In this document: one piece after another, positions 23,356 to 31,252 of the stretch
How the letters are laid out: every line of letters starts with the position of its first letter
Numbering within the stretch: position 1 is the stretch's first letter
Assembly (NCBI RefSeq): GCF_035918155.1
Contig: NZ_CP109327.1
Location: forward strand, 2,728,001 to 2,792,000
Source of the DNA: Streptomyces sp. NBC_01591
GTDB taxonomy: Bacteria; Actinomycetota; Actinomycetes; Streptomycetales; Streptomycetaceae
Length of the DNA stretch: 64,000 nt
Reading direction: 5' to 3'
Position numbers and translations under genes: made by a program
Notes under the pieces: model-generated
What the model saw: the letters and a program-made list of their open reading frames with translations, nothing else
Told to the model about the DNA's origin: nothing
Database searches by the model: none

Positions 23356-23975
23356 GCGTGCGCCGGCTCGTCGGGCACGAGATGCGCGCCCTGCGCAGTC
23401 TCGGGCTGTGGGTGCTGCGACGGCGCCACGCCGTTCCCGGGGGCGCTCTCGCCGTCCCGTACACCGGGCCGCAGACGGCGATGATGTACGGCCTGCTCTT
23501 CGTCTCCGTGGTCGAGACGGTGATGCTGGCTCTGCTGGTCCCGTGGCCGGTCGTGCACGGGATTCTGCTCGTGCTCGATGTGTACGGGGTGGTGTTCGTC
23601 CTGGCGCTGCATGCCTCCTGCGTGACCCGGCCGCATGTGGTGGACGCCGACGGCGCGCTGCGGATTCGCTACGGCGGGCGGTTCGACCTGCGGATTCCCG
23701 CCGATGCGGTCGTCGGGGCGCGGGTCGAGCGACGCTTTCCCGAGGGCGGGCCGGTGCTGCTGGGCGCGGACGGGGTGCTCGACCTGGTCGTGGGCGGTCA
23801 GACGACGGTAACGGTGGAGCTGGCCGGTCCGGTGGAGTTCGTGCGGCCGATGGGGAAGCGGGGGTGGGCGCGGGCGGTCCGGTTCCACGCGGATGAACCG
23901 GGGGCCGCCGTGGCCGCGCTCACGCGGGGGCGAAGAGCACCTTCGCCGAACCAGGATCCGCCCGGGCCAGCCTGA
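23352..23975 (+). CDS. Two-TM membrane protein, coupled to MerR regulator
   Basis: 207 residues. Two hydrophobic segments (residues ~42-62 and ~66-88: MMYGLLFVSVVETVMLALLV and VVHGILLVLDVYGVVFVLAL) are followed by a beta-rich cytosolic domain (LRIRYGGRFDLRIPADAVVG). Likely the target gene of the adjacent MerR protein, since both are on one transcript. The 3' end overlaps the convergent ribonuclease gene by 56 bases. No known family function. Confidence 0.75.
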   Translation: MSVRRLVGHEMRALRSLGLWVLRRRHAVPGGALAVPYTGPQTAMMYGLLFVSVVETVMLALLVPWPVVHGILLVLDVYGVVFVLALHASCVTRPHVVDADGALRIRYGGRFDLRIPADAVVGARVERRFPEGGPVLLGADGVLDLVVGGQTTVTVELAGPVEFVRPMGKRGWARAVRFHADEPGAAVAALTRGRRAPSPNQDPPGPA

Positions 23976-25362
23976 CCCGCAGCCGCTCCCCCAGCGGGAG
24001 CTTCGCGTCGCCGCTCTCGATCCGGGCGACGACGGCCGGGTCGTCGATGTGGACGGTGCCGGTGGTGGGTTCCTGCTCCGACACGTCGACCACGTACGCG
24101 TCGAAGATCTCGCCGACCCGGTCCTTGAGCAGCGCGGCCTCGACCAGGTCGACGCACTCGCGCTCGACGGTGTTGGCGCGCCTGGTTCCGTCCGCCATCT
24201 CCTTCGGCAGACCGGGCTGCGCGGCACGGACCCACTCGGGCGGGTCCTGTTCCGCGACGGCGGCGAGGCACAGCTCGGCCGCGTACCGGTCGACGAGGCG
24301 GCGCAGCGGGGCGGTGCAGTGCGTGTAGAGGTCGGCGACGGCGGCGTGGACGGCGGGGGTGGGGAGTTCGCCGTGGTCGAAGACGGAGTAGCCGGCGCCT
24401 CGCAGGAGAGTGGTGCACTCCTGGAGGAACGCGGCATGGCTGGACTTCCGCGGGTCCAGGGAGCGGACGACCTCGGCGTACGGGACATGGTGCGGCCAGT
24501 CGATGTGCAGCGCCTCGGCGGAGCGGCGGAGCCGGGCCACGGCGCCGTCCGGGGCGACCGGCAGGGTGCGCAGGATGCCGGTGCCGGTCTCGGCCATGAG
24601 GTGGGCGGCGGCCATGCCGGTCAGCAGGGAGATCTGGGCGTTCCAGCCGTCGGCGGGCAGCGGGGCGCGGTATTCGAGGCTGTAGCCGCCGTCGCGCTCG
24701 ACGATCTCCTGCTCGGGCACGTTGAGGGAGATGCCGCCGCGGGCGACCTCCTGCTCCTCGCGGAGCCGTCCGATGTCTCGGAGCAGGGCCAGGGGTTCTT
24801 CGGCGGTGCCGGTGTCGATCTGCCGCTGGACGCCCGCGTAGTCGAGCTTGGCGCGGCTGCGGACGAGGGCCCGGCGCACCGAGGTGGCGACGACCCCGCC
24901 CTCGGTGTCGAGGTCGATCCGCCAGAGCGCGGCGGGGCGGGTCCGTCCCGGCAGGAGGCTCGCGGCACCTTCGGAGAGCAGGGTGGGGTGGAGCGGCACC
25001 TTGCCGTCGGGGAAGTAGAGGGTCGTCGCCCGGCGGTGGGCCTCGGTGTCGAGTGCGCCGCCGGGGCGTACGAAGGCGGCGACATCGGCGATGGCGTAGT
25101 GCACCCGGTAGCCGCGTCGGCGGCGTTCGAGGTACATGGCCTGGTCCAGGTCGGTCGAGGTGGGCGGGTCGATGGTGAGGAACGGCAGGTCCGTCGCGTC
25201 CTCGTGGGCCGATACCGCCGGGTCCTTCGCCGCCTGTGCCGCTTCGGCGAGGACCTCGGCCGGGAAGTCGTCGGGGAGGTCGAGCTCGGTGCGCAGTTTG
25301 CGCAGGGACGCCCCCAGCGGGGTGTCGGCCGGCCCGGTCATGCGGAGATGGCGGCGGGGCAT
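23920..25362 (-). CDS. RNB-domain exoribonuclease (RNase II/R family)
   Basis: 480 residues from MPRRHLRM; the further upstream open frame is antisense to another gene and has no site. The RNB catalytic signature is present: TIDPPTSTDLDQAMYLERR and HYAIADVAAFVRPGGALD, with the metal-binding Asp cluster, plus HPTLLSEGAASLLPG and YTHCTAPLRRLVDRY. N-terminal cold-shock domains and most of a C-terminal S1 domain are lacking, as in the short actinobacterial RNB proteins. Predicted 3'-5' processive RNA degradation in the cytosol. The C-terminal end overlaps the convergent membrane protein gene. Confidence 0.9.
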   Translation of the reverse strand: MPRRHLRMTGPADTPLGASLRKLRTELDLPDDFPAEVLAEAAQAAKDPAVSAHEDATDLPFLTIDPPTSTDLDQAMYLERRRRGYRVHYAIADVAAFVRPGGALDTEAHRRATTLYFPDGKVPLHPTLLSEGAASLLPGRTRPAALWRIDLDTEGGVVATSVRRALVRSRAKLDYAGVQRQIDTGTAEEPLALLRDIGRLREEQEVARGGISLNVPEQEIVERDGGYSLEYRAPLPADGWNAQISLLTGMAAAHLMAETGTGILRTLPVAPDGAVARLRRSAEALHIDWPHHVPYAEVVRSLDPRKSSHAAFLQECTTLLRGAGYSVFDHGELPTPAVHAAVADLYTHCTAPLRRLVDRYAAELCLAAVAEQDPPEWVRAAQPGLPKEMADGTRRANTVERECVDLVEAALLKDRVGEIFDAYVVDVSEQEPTTGTVHIDDPAVVARIESGDAKLPLGERLRVRLARADPGSAKVLFAPA

Positions 25363-25490
25363 GGACCGAGCGTAGGCCGGGGCGGGGCGGGCGGCATCCC
25401 GGACGGCGGCCCGGACGGCCCCGCCGTCCCCGTACGCTGGCGCGGGGAATCGGTCCCGCCCCCTGACCGTGCGTACGAAGGAGAACCGCC

Positions 25491-26291
25491 GTGCTCGTGC
25501 TGTTGCCGCCCTCCGAAGGAAAGGCCGCCTCGGGGCGCGGTGCTCCCCTGAAGCCGGAGTCGCTGTCGCTGCCGGGCCTGGCCGAGGCGCGGGCGGCGGT
25601 GCTCGACGAGCTGGTCGAGCTGTGTACGGCGGACGAGGAGAAGGCCCGTGAGGTGCTCGGGCTGAGCGAGGGGCTGCGCGGCGAGATCGCGAAGAACGTG
25701 GAGCTGCGGGCGGCCGGGACGCGTCCGGCCGGGGAGATCTACACGGGCGTGCTGTACGACGCACTGGACCTGGCCTCCCTGGACGCGGCGGCCAAACGGC
25801 GGGCCGGGAAGTCGCTGCTGGTCTTCTCCGGGCTGTGGGGCGCCGTGCGGGTGGGCGACCGGATTCCGTCGTACCGCTGCTCGATGGGTGTGAAGCTGCC
25901 GGGTCTGGGTGCGCTCGGGGCGTACTGGCGCGACCCGATGGCCCAGGTGATGCCGGAAGCGGCCGGGGACGGGCTCGTCCTGGACCTTCGGTCCTCCGCC
26001 TACACCGCGGCCTGGAAGCCGAAGGGCGAGGTGGCTGAGCGCACGGCGAGCGTGCGGGTGCTGCACTCCCAGCTGGTGGACGGGGTCGAGAAGCGGTCGG
26101 TGGTCAGCCACTTCAACAAGGCGACGAAGGGGCGGATGGTCCGCGATCTGCTGGTCTCCGGTGCGCGGCCGAAGGGGCCCGCGGAGCTGGTGGAGACCTT
26201 GCGCGGGCTCGGGTACGTGGTGGAGGCCGAGGCTCCGGCGCGGGCCGGGCGGGCGTGGTCGATCGATGTCGTGGTGACGGAGATTCACTGA
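25491..26291 (+). CDS. yaaA: Peroxide stress protein YaaA (DUF328)
   Basis: 266 residues, GTG start with AAGGAG 7 bases upstream. Conserved YaaA stretches: LLPPSEGKAA at the N-terminus, TGVLYDALDL, LVFSGLWGAVRVGDRIPSYR and the C-terminal VVSHFNKATKGRMVRDLL. Family members bind DNA and limit iron-mediated oxidative damage in Escherichia coli. Single gene here, divergent from the ribonuclease. Confidence 0.92.
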   Translation: MLVLLPPSEGKAASGRGAPLKPESLSLPGLAEARAAVLDELVELCTADEEKAREVLGLSEGLRGEIAKNVELRAAGTRPAGEIYTGVLYDALDLASLDAAAKRRAGKSLLVFSGLWGAVRVGDRIPSYRCSMGVKLPGLGALGAYWRDPMAQVMPEAAGDGLVLDLRSSAYTAAWKPKGEVAERTASVRVLHSQLVDGVEKRSVVSHFNKATKGRMVRDLLVSGARPKGPAELVETLRGLGYVVEAEAPARAGRAWSIDVVVTEIH

Positions 26292-26318
26292 GCCCACGGT
26301 CGGCCAGGTGACGTCGCC

Positions 26319-26350
26319 GAGCGTTGCACGTTGCATCATGCGCAACGCTC
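26319..26350. promoter_or_regulatory. Candidate IclR-type operator upstream of eda
   Basis: CGTTGC-ATCATGC-GCAACG (26329-26347) nested within a larger repeat whose outer arms are GAGCGTTGC and GCAACGCTC; another GTTGCG follows at 26351. The half-sites resemble GTTGC/GCAAC sites of IclR-family regulators of sugar-acid catabolism. Confidence 0.5.
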
Positions 26351-26386
26351 GTTGCGTACGGTGTGGCTGTCGCGCAAGATGAGCCC

Positions 26387-27007
26387 ATGACCTCCTCTGT
26401 GCTGGACCTTGCCCCCGTCGTGCCCGTAGTCGTCCTGGAGGACGCCGCCGACGCGGTGCCGCTCGCCCGGGCCCTGGTCGCGGGCGGGCTCCCGGCCATC
26501 GAGGTGACGCTGCGCACCGCCGCGGCGCTGGACGCGATCAGGGCGATCGCGGCCGAGGTGCCGGACGCGGTGGTCGGTGCCGGCACGGTGATCTCCGGGC
26601 AGAACGTCGCCGACACCGTCGCTGCGGGGGCCCGGTTCCTGGTCAGCCCCGGCTGGACGGACCAGTTGCTGGACGCGATGAAGGCGTCGGGGGTGCCGTT
26701 CCTGCCGGGTGTCTCCACGACGTCCGAGGTGGTCGCGCTGCTGGAGCGCGGGGTCACGGAGATGAAGTTCTTCCCGGCCGAGGCGGCCGGCGGCACGGCG
26801 TACCTGAAGGCGCTCTCCGCACCGCTGCCGCAGGCTCGGTTCTGCCCGACCGGCGGCATCTCGCTCGGCTCCGCGCCGTCCTATCTTGCGCTGCCCAACG
26901 TCGGCTGTGTGGGCGGCAGTTGGATGGTTCCGGCGGACGCGGTCGCGGCGAAGGACTGGGCGCGGGTGGAGCGGCTGGCGAGCGAGGCGGCGGGACTGCG
27001 CGGCTGA
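26387..27007 (+). CDS. eda: 2-keto-3-deoxy-6-phosphogluconate aldolase
   Basis: 206 residues from MTSSVLDL; upstream in-frame start would include the operator. TIM-barrel class I aldolase: PAIEVTLRT (catalytic Glu), GAGTVISGQ, FLVSPGWTDQ, TEMKFFPAEAAGG with the Schiff-base Lys, and FCPTGGIS phosphate-binding loop. It cleaves KDPG to pyruvate and glyceraldehyde 3-phosphate; paralogues use related keto-deoxy sugar acids. No kinase or dehydratase gene is adjacent, but a GTTGC palindrome in the promoter suggests substrate-responsive control. Confidence 0.93.
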   Translation: MTSSVLDLAPVVPVVVLEDAADAVPLARALVAGGLPAIEVTLRTAAALDAIRAIAAEVPDAVVGAGTVISGQNVADTVAAGARFLVSPGWTDQLLDAMKASGVPFLPGVSTTSEVVALLERGVTEMKFFPAEAAGGTAYLKALSAPLPQARFCPTGGISLGSAPSYLALPNVGCVGGSWMVPADAVAAKDWARVERLASEAAGLRG

Positions 27008-27084
27008 CTTTCCTCTACCCGCCCCTTCCCACCAGGAGCACCCCCGCACCCACCCGGGAGCACTGGCTCCCCCGGCTCACCGGC

Positions 27085-28344
27085 TCACCTCAGATGCGAC
27101 GTGTCATTGAGCAGTCGAACCGACACGTTCCCGTCCGCGTAGTACGCCACCGCCGAGACCGAGGCCGCCGAGAGTTCCATCCGGAACATGGCTTCCGGCG
27201 GGGCGCCGAGTGCCAGTCGGACCAGGGTCTTGATCGGCGTCACATGGGTGACCAGGAGGACCGTGCGGCCCGCGTAGCGGGTGGTGAGGCGGTCGCGCGT
27301 GGCCGCTACGCGGCGGGCGACCTCGGCGAAGCTCTCGCCGCCGCCCGTGGGGGCCGCCTTCGCGGAGGCGAGCCATGCGTCCAGGTCGGGGCCGTAACGC
27401 TCACGTACCTCGGTGAAGGTCAGGCCCTCCCAGGCGCCGAAGTCCGTCTCGCGCAGGCCGTCCTCGATCCGGACCTCCAGGCCGAGCCGGGCCGCCACCG
27501 CGGCCGCCGTCTCGCGGCAGCGGCGCAGCGGTGAGCTGACGATCTCCTCGATCGTGCCGCGGGCGGCCAGCGACTGGGCGATGCGTTCGGCCTGGTGGCG
27601 GCCGGCCGCCGAGAGTTCGGGGTCGCCGCCGCCGCTGCCCGAGAACCGCTTCTCGGGGGTGAGGGCCGTCTCGCCGTGCCGGAGCAGTACGAAGGTGGCA
27701 GGCGCCCCGAGGTCGGGTGCCGCGCCCCAGCCGACCTGGGGGGCCGCCGGGGCGACCGCGGTCGGCCTGGAGGCCAGGGCCGCGCGGGCCTTCGCCGCGC
27801 CCGCCGCCGCGTCACCGGGCGGACCGGACACGGGGGGCAGGTCCGCGGTGGTCGAGGGCCGGGGGGTGTCGAGGGCGGCCGTCGACGCGGACGGCTCCCA
27901 CTGCTTGCCGCGCTTGCCCGCGTCCATCGCCTCGTTGGCGAGCCGGTCGGCGTGCTTGTTCTTCTCGCGCGGGATCCACTCGTACGTGACGGCGGAGGCC
28001 GGCAGGATCCTGGCGGCCTCCGCCGCGAGCGGCTTCATGTCGGGGTGCTTGATCTTCCAGCGGCCCGACATCTGTTCCACGACCAGCTTGGAGTCCATCC
28101 GGACCCGCACCTGGACCGCGCCGTCCGCCGAGGCGTCCGGTACCAGCGCCTTCGCCGCCTTCAGGCCCGCGATGAGGCCCTTGTACTCGGCGACGTTGTT
28201 CGTCGCGACGCCGATGTACTCGGCGGCCTCGGCGAGGGTCTCCCCCGTCACCGGGTCGATGACGACGGCTCCGTAACCGGCGGGCCCCGGGTTGCCCCTG
28301 GATCCGCCGTCGGCCTCGATGACGAACTGGCGCGGCTGGGTCAT
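27085..28344 (-). CDS. Bifunctional RNase HI / acid phosphatase
   Basis: 419 residues. Residues 1-145 are RNase HI (VIEADGGSRGNPGPAGYG, NNVAEYKGL, MDSKLVVEQ, HADRLAN supplying the D-E-D-D metal site). A Pro/Ala linker of ~70 residues follows. Residues ~215-419 are a histidine phosphatase (FVLLRHGETALT, SPLRRCRETA, VLLVTHVTPI). The fusion is known from actinobacteria, where the second part shows alpha-ribazole phosphatase/CobC activity. Start overlaps the zinc-ribbon gene stop as TAATG. Confidence 0.93.
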   Translation of the reverse strand: MTQPRQFVIEADGGSRGNPGPAGYGAVVIDPVTGETLAEAAEYIGVATNNVAEYKGLIAGLKAAKALVPDASADGAVQVRVRMDSKLVVEQMSGRWKIKHPDMKPLAAEAARILPASAVTYEWIPREKNKHADRLANEAMDAGKRGKQWEPSASTAALDTPRPSTTADLPPVSGPPGDAAAGAAKARAALASRPTAVAPAAPQVGWGAAPDLGAPATFVLLRHGETALTPEKRFSGSGGGDPELSAAGRHQAERIAQSLAARGTIEEIVSSPLRRCRETAAAVAARLGLEVRIEDGLRETDFGAWEGLTFTEVRERYGPDLDAWLASAKAAPTGGGESFAEVARRVAATRDRLTTRYAGRTVLLVTHVTPIKTLVRLALGAPPEAMFRMELSAASVSAVAYYADGNVSVRLLNDTSHLR

Positions 28345-29087
28345 TACAGGCCCGACTCCGCCGTACGGACCAGGATGCGGTGGCAGTTCTCGCAGCGCAG
28401 GACGGTGTCCGGGGAGGCCGCCTTCACGTCGTTGACCTCGGTGATGTTCAGTTCGAGGCGGCAGCCCTCGCAGCGGCGCTGGTAGAGGCGGGCGGCGCCG
28501 ACCCCGCCCTGCTGGGCGCGGAGCTTGTCGTACAGCTTCAGCAGGTCCGCGGGGACGGAACCGGCGACGAGCTCGCGCTCCTTGGTGACGGTCGCGGCCT
28601 CCTCGTCGAGCTCCTTGGTCGCGGCGTCGCGGCGGGCGGTCGCGTCGTCGGCCTTGGCCTGGACGGCGGAGACCCGGTCGGACAGCTCGGTGACGCGCTC
28701 CTGGGCGGACTCGCGGCGCTCCATCACTTCGAGGACGACGTCCTCCAGGTCGCCCTGGCGCTTGGCCAGCGAGGTGATCTCGCGCTGGAGGCTCTCCAGG
28801 TCCTTCGGCGAGGTGACCGCGCCGGAGTCGAGGCGCTGCTGGTCGCGGGCGGCGCGCTGACGCACCTGGTCGACGTCCTGCTCCGCCTTGGTCTGCTCGC
28901 GGGCGGTGTCGCTCTCCTCGGTCTGCGAGGCGACCAGCAGGTCACGCAGTTGCGCGAGGTCGCTGGTGAGCGACTCGATCTCGGCGTGCTCGGGCAGCGA
29001 CTTGCGCCGGTGCGCGAGCTGCGACAGGCGTACGTCGAGGGCCTGGACGTCGAGAAGTCGGATCTGATCGGCGGGCGCGGCGTTCAG
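28344..29087 (-). CDS. C4-type zinc ribbon coiled-coil protein, CTG start
   Basis: 247 residues. A long coiled coil spans residues ~10-175 (LTSDLAQLRDLLVASQTEE and many heptads), followed by a zinc ribbon C-X2-C ... C-X2-C (RCEGCRLEL, LRCENCHRI). The conserved N-terminus NAAPADQIRLLDVQALDVRL begins right at CTG, whose last bases are shared with the Nif3 gene stop (CTGA). No ATG/GTG/TTG is available at the right place, so CTG initiation by coupling is the best reading. The family is conserved in actinobacteria beside RNase H genes; function unknown, structural likeness to chlamydial CT398. Confidence 0.9.
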   Translation of the reverse strand: MNAAPADQIRLLDVQALDVRLSQLAHRRKSLPEHAEIESLTSDLAQLRDLLVASQTEESDTAREQTKAEQDVDQVRQRAARDQQRLDSGAVTSPKDLESLQREITSLAKRQGDLEDVVLEVMERRESAQERVTELSDRVSAVQAKADDATARRDAATKELDEEAATVTKERELVAGSVPADLLKLYDKLRAQQGGVGAARLYQRRCEGCRLELNITEVNDVKAASPDTVLRCENCHRILVRTAESGL

Positions 29088-29926
29088 TTGGGGGCTCCAG
29101 AAGAGTGGTGGGTGGTGGTGGTCCAGGGGTCGGTGACCTGCTTCGAGACATGGACCCGCAGGTCCCATCCGTGGCGGTCGGAAATCGCGTCGAGCTCCGC
29201 CGCGGCCTGCTCGCACCAGGGCCACTCGGTGGCCCAGTGCGCGGCGTCGATCAGGCCGAGCGGGGAGTGCTGGATGGCCTCGGAGGCCGGGTGGTGGCGC
29301 AGGTCGGCGGTGAGGAAGGCGTCGACGCCCGCGGCGCGCACCGCGTCGAAGAGGCTGTCGCCGGAGCCACCGCTGACGGCGACGGTGCGCACCGTCGCCG
29401 ACGGGTCGCCCGCGAGCCGGATGCCCTGCGCGGTGGCGGGCAGCCGGGCGGCCGCGCGGGCGGCGAATTCGGCCAGGGTCTCGGGGTGGTCGAGCAGGCA
29501 GATCCGGCCGAGGCCGCGTCGGCCCCTGGGGTCGGCCGGGTCCGGTACGAGCGGCCGCTCGACGCGCAGGTCGAGGGCACCGGCGAGGGCGTCCGAGACG
29601 CCCGGGTCGGCGGTGTCGGCGTTGGTGTGGGCGACGTGCAGCGCGATGTCGTGCTTGATGAGGGTGTGCACGACCCGGCCCTTGAAGGTGTCGGCCGCGA
29701 CCGTCGTCGTACCCCGCAGATAGAGCGGGTGGTGGGTGACGATCAGCTGGGCGCCGAGCCGGATCGCCTCGTCGGCGATCTCGTGTACGGGGTCGACGGC
29801 GAAGAGCACACGGTCGACGACGGCGTCGGGGTCTCCGCAGACGGTGCCGACCGCGTCCCAGCTTTCGGCTCGCTCGGGCGGCCAGAGAGCGTCGAGCTCG
29901 GCGAGGACATCAGACAGACGGGGCAC
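29084..29926 (-). CDS. Nif3-like dinuclear metal center protein
   Basis: 280 residues from a GTG (PRLSDVLAELDALWPP); a TTG two codons upstream at 29932 is also possible. Metal ligands are in VTHHPLYLRG, VAHTNADTADPG, and the C-terminal LIDAAHWATEWPW, matching the GTP cyclohydrolase I type 2/YbgI family that forms a hexameric toroid. Biochemical role is unsettled. First gene of a three-gene coupled operon with the zinc-ribbon and RNase H genes. Confidence 0.92.
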   Translation of the reverse strand: MPRLSDVLAELDALWPPERAESWDAVGTVCGDPDAVVDRVLFAVDPVHEIADEAIRLGAQLIVTHHPLYLRGTTTVAADTFKGRVVHTLIKHDIALHVAHTNADTADPGVSDALAGALDLRVERPLVPDPADPRGRRGLGRICLLDHPETLAEFAARAAARLPATAQGIRLAGDPSATVRTVAVSGGSGDSLFDAVRAAGVDAFLTADLRHHPASEAIQHSPLGLIDAAHWATEWPWCEQAAAELDAISDRHGWDLRVHVSKQVTDPWTTTTHHSSGAPN

Positions 29927-30010
29927 AAGCAAAGGCTACCTGCCCTCCGTGCCCCGTCGCCCATGGCTGTGGCGGTCCGTGCGGACCGGCCACAGCCTGC
30001 TCGGGAGTCG

Positions 30011-31051
30011 TTACTTCACGAGGTCGGCGCGGAGGTCGTCGAGGACCAGGTTCGCGGCCGTGACACCGAGGCCGAGGTACCAGGTCTCGTCGGAGACGTT
30101 CTTGGCCCGGCCCTCCTTGACGGCCTTCAGGTTCTTCCACAGCGGGTTGGCCTGGGTGGTGTCGCGCTTGGTGGCCTTCACGTCGCCGTAGACGCCGGTG
30201 AAGATCCAGTCGGCGTCGGCCTCGTCGATCTTCTCCGGGCTGATCTCCGCGGCGAGGTCGTTGATCTGCTGGTTCTTGGGCCGCGGCAGACCGGTGTCGT
30301 CGAGGATGGTGCCGATGAAGGACGCCTTGGCGTAGAGGCGGATGCGGTCCGGCAGGTAGCGGACCATGGAGATGGTCGGCTTGTTCGGGCCGATGTCCTC
30401 GCCGAGCTTCTCGGCCTTCGCCTCGTAGGCGCCGAGTTCGCTCTCCGCCTTGGCCGTCCTGTCCAGCGCCGCGGCGTTGAGGAGGTAGTTCTCCTTCCAG
30501 GTGAAGCCCGGACGGATGGAGAACACGGTCGGCGCGATCTTGGAGAGCGCGTCGTACTTGTCGGCGGCGCGCAGCTGGCTGCCGAGGATCAGGTCGGGCT
30601 TCAGGCCGGCGATCGCCTCAAGGTTGAGGTTGTTGATCGTGCCGACGTTCTTCGGGTTGCCCGCGTCCTTCTTCAGGTACGAGGGGATGGCCGCGTCACC
30701 CTCGGAGGGGGCGTAGCCGACCGGCTTCACACCCAGCGAGACGACGTTGTCGAACTCGCCGACGTCCAGCACGACGACGCGCTTGGGGGCGGACTTGATC
30801 TCGGTCTTGCCCATGGCGTGGGTGAGGGTCCGGGGGAACTGGCCGGCCTTGGCGTCCGTGCCGTACTCCGCCGTCTTCTTCGCGGCGTCACCGAAGTCCT
30901 TGCCGCCCGTCGCGACGGCCGCCTTCTTGTCGCCGCCCTCGGACTTGGCCGCGCCGCCCGATCCTCCGTCGTCGCTCCCGCAGGCCGAGAGGGAAAGGGC
31001 GGCAGCCACCGCCAGGCCGACTGCGGCGGTACCGCGACGACGAAGGGACAT
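30011..31051 (-). CDS. Iron-siderophore ABC transporter substrate-binding lipoprotein
   Basis: 346 residues from MSLRRRGTA. Lipoprotein signal peptide with lipobox LSAC, then Gly/Ser linker. The mature part is a class III binding protein: KRVVVLDVGEFDNVVSLGV, NLEAIAGLKPDLIL, and KIAPTVFSIRPG are typical of FepB/FhuD-type proteins. An iron box lies 39 bases upstream of the start, so iron represses it. No permease or ATPase genes follow, so it is an orphan component. Confidence 0.92.
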   Translation of the reverse strand: MSLRRRGTAAVGLAVAAALSLSACGSDDGGSGGAAKSEGGDKKAAVATGGKDFGDAAKKTAEYGTDAKAGQFPRTLTHAMGKTEIKSAPKRVVVLDVGEFDNVVSLGVKPVGYAPSEGDAAIPSYLKKDAGNPKNVGTINNLNLEAIAGLKPDLILGSQLRAADKYDALSKIAPTVFSIRPGFTWKENYLLNAAALDRTAKAESELGAYEAKAEKLGEDIGPNKPTISMVRYLPDRIRLYAKASFIGTILDDTGLPRPKNQQINDLAAEISPEKIDEADADWIFTGVYGDVKATKRDTTQANPLWKNLKAVKEGRAKNVSDETWYLGLGVTAANLVLDDLRADLVK

Positions 31052-31089
31052 CACTTGCTCCAGTTGCAACAGGGTCACACAGGTATCAC

Positions 31090-31108
31090 TTAGGGCCGCC
31101 TAACCTTA
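31090..31108. promoter_or_regulatory. Iron box (DmdR/IdeR-type)
   Basis: On the minus strand TAAGGTTAGGCGGCCCTAA matches the 19-base actinobacterial iron-box dyad (TTAGGTTAG-type half plus inverse), directly upstream of the siderophore-binding lipoprotein gene. Confidence 0.8.
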
Positions 31109-31252
31109 CTCACGCGCCTCACCTCCAGCACACCCACCCCCTCCTTCTCAGGCGAATCCGGGCATCGCCACCCTTATGTGTGAAGTGGCGGGTCTCGTGT
31201 TGTTCGGCAGGAAGTGCGAAAACTAGCTTCGATTGCCGGAGGTGACCAATCC

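Noticed and set aside
23893..25551. 552-codon plus-strand frame opposite the RNB ribonuclease
   Set aside because: Antisense of a clear RNB domain; no ribosome binding site or domain.
29105..31093. 662-codon plus-strand frame opposite Nif3 and the siderophore-binding gene
   Set aside because: Antisense shadow with Gly/Val/Arg-rich composition and no domain; the minus-strand genes have clear family motifs.
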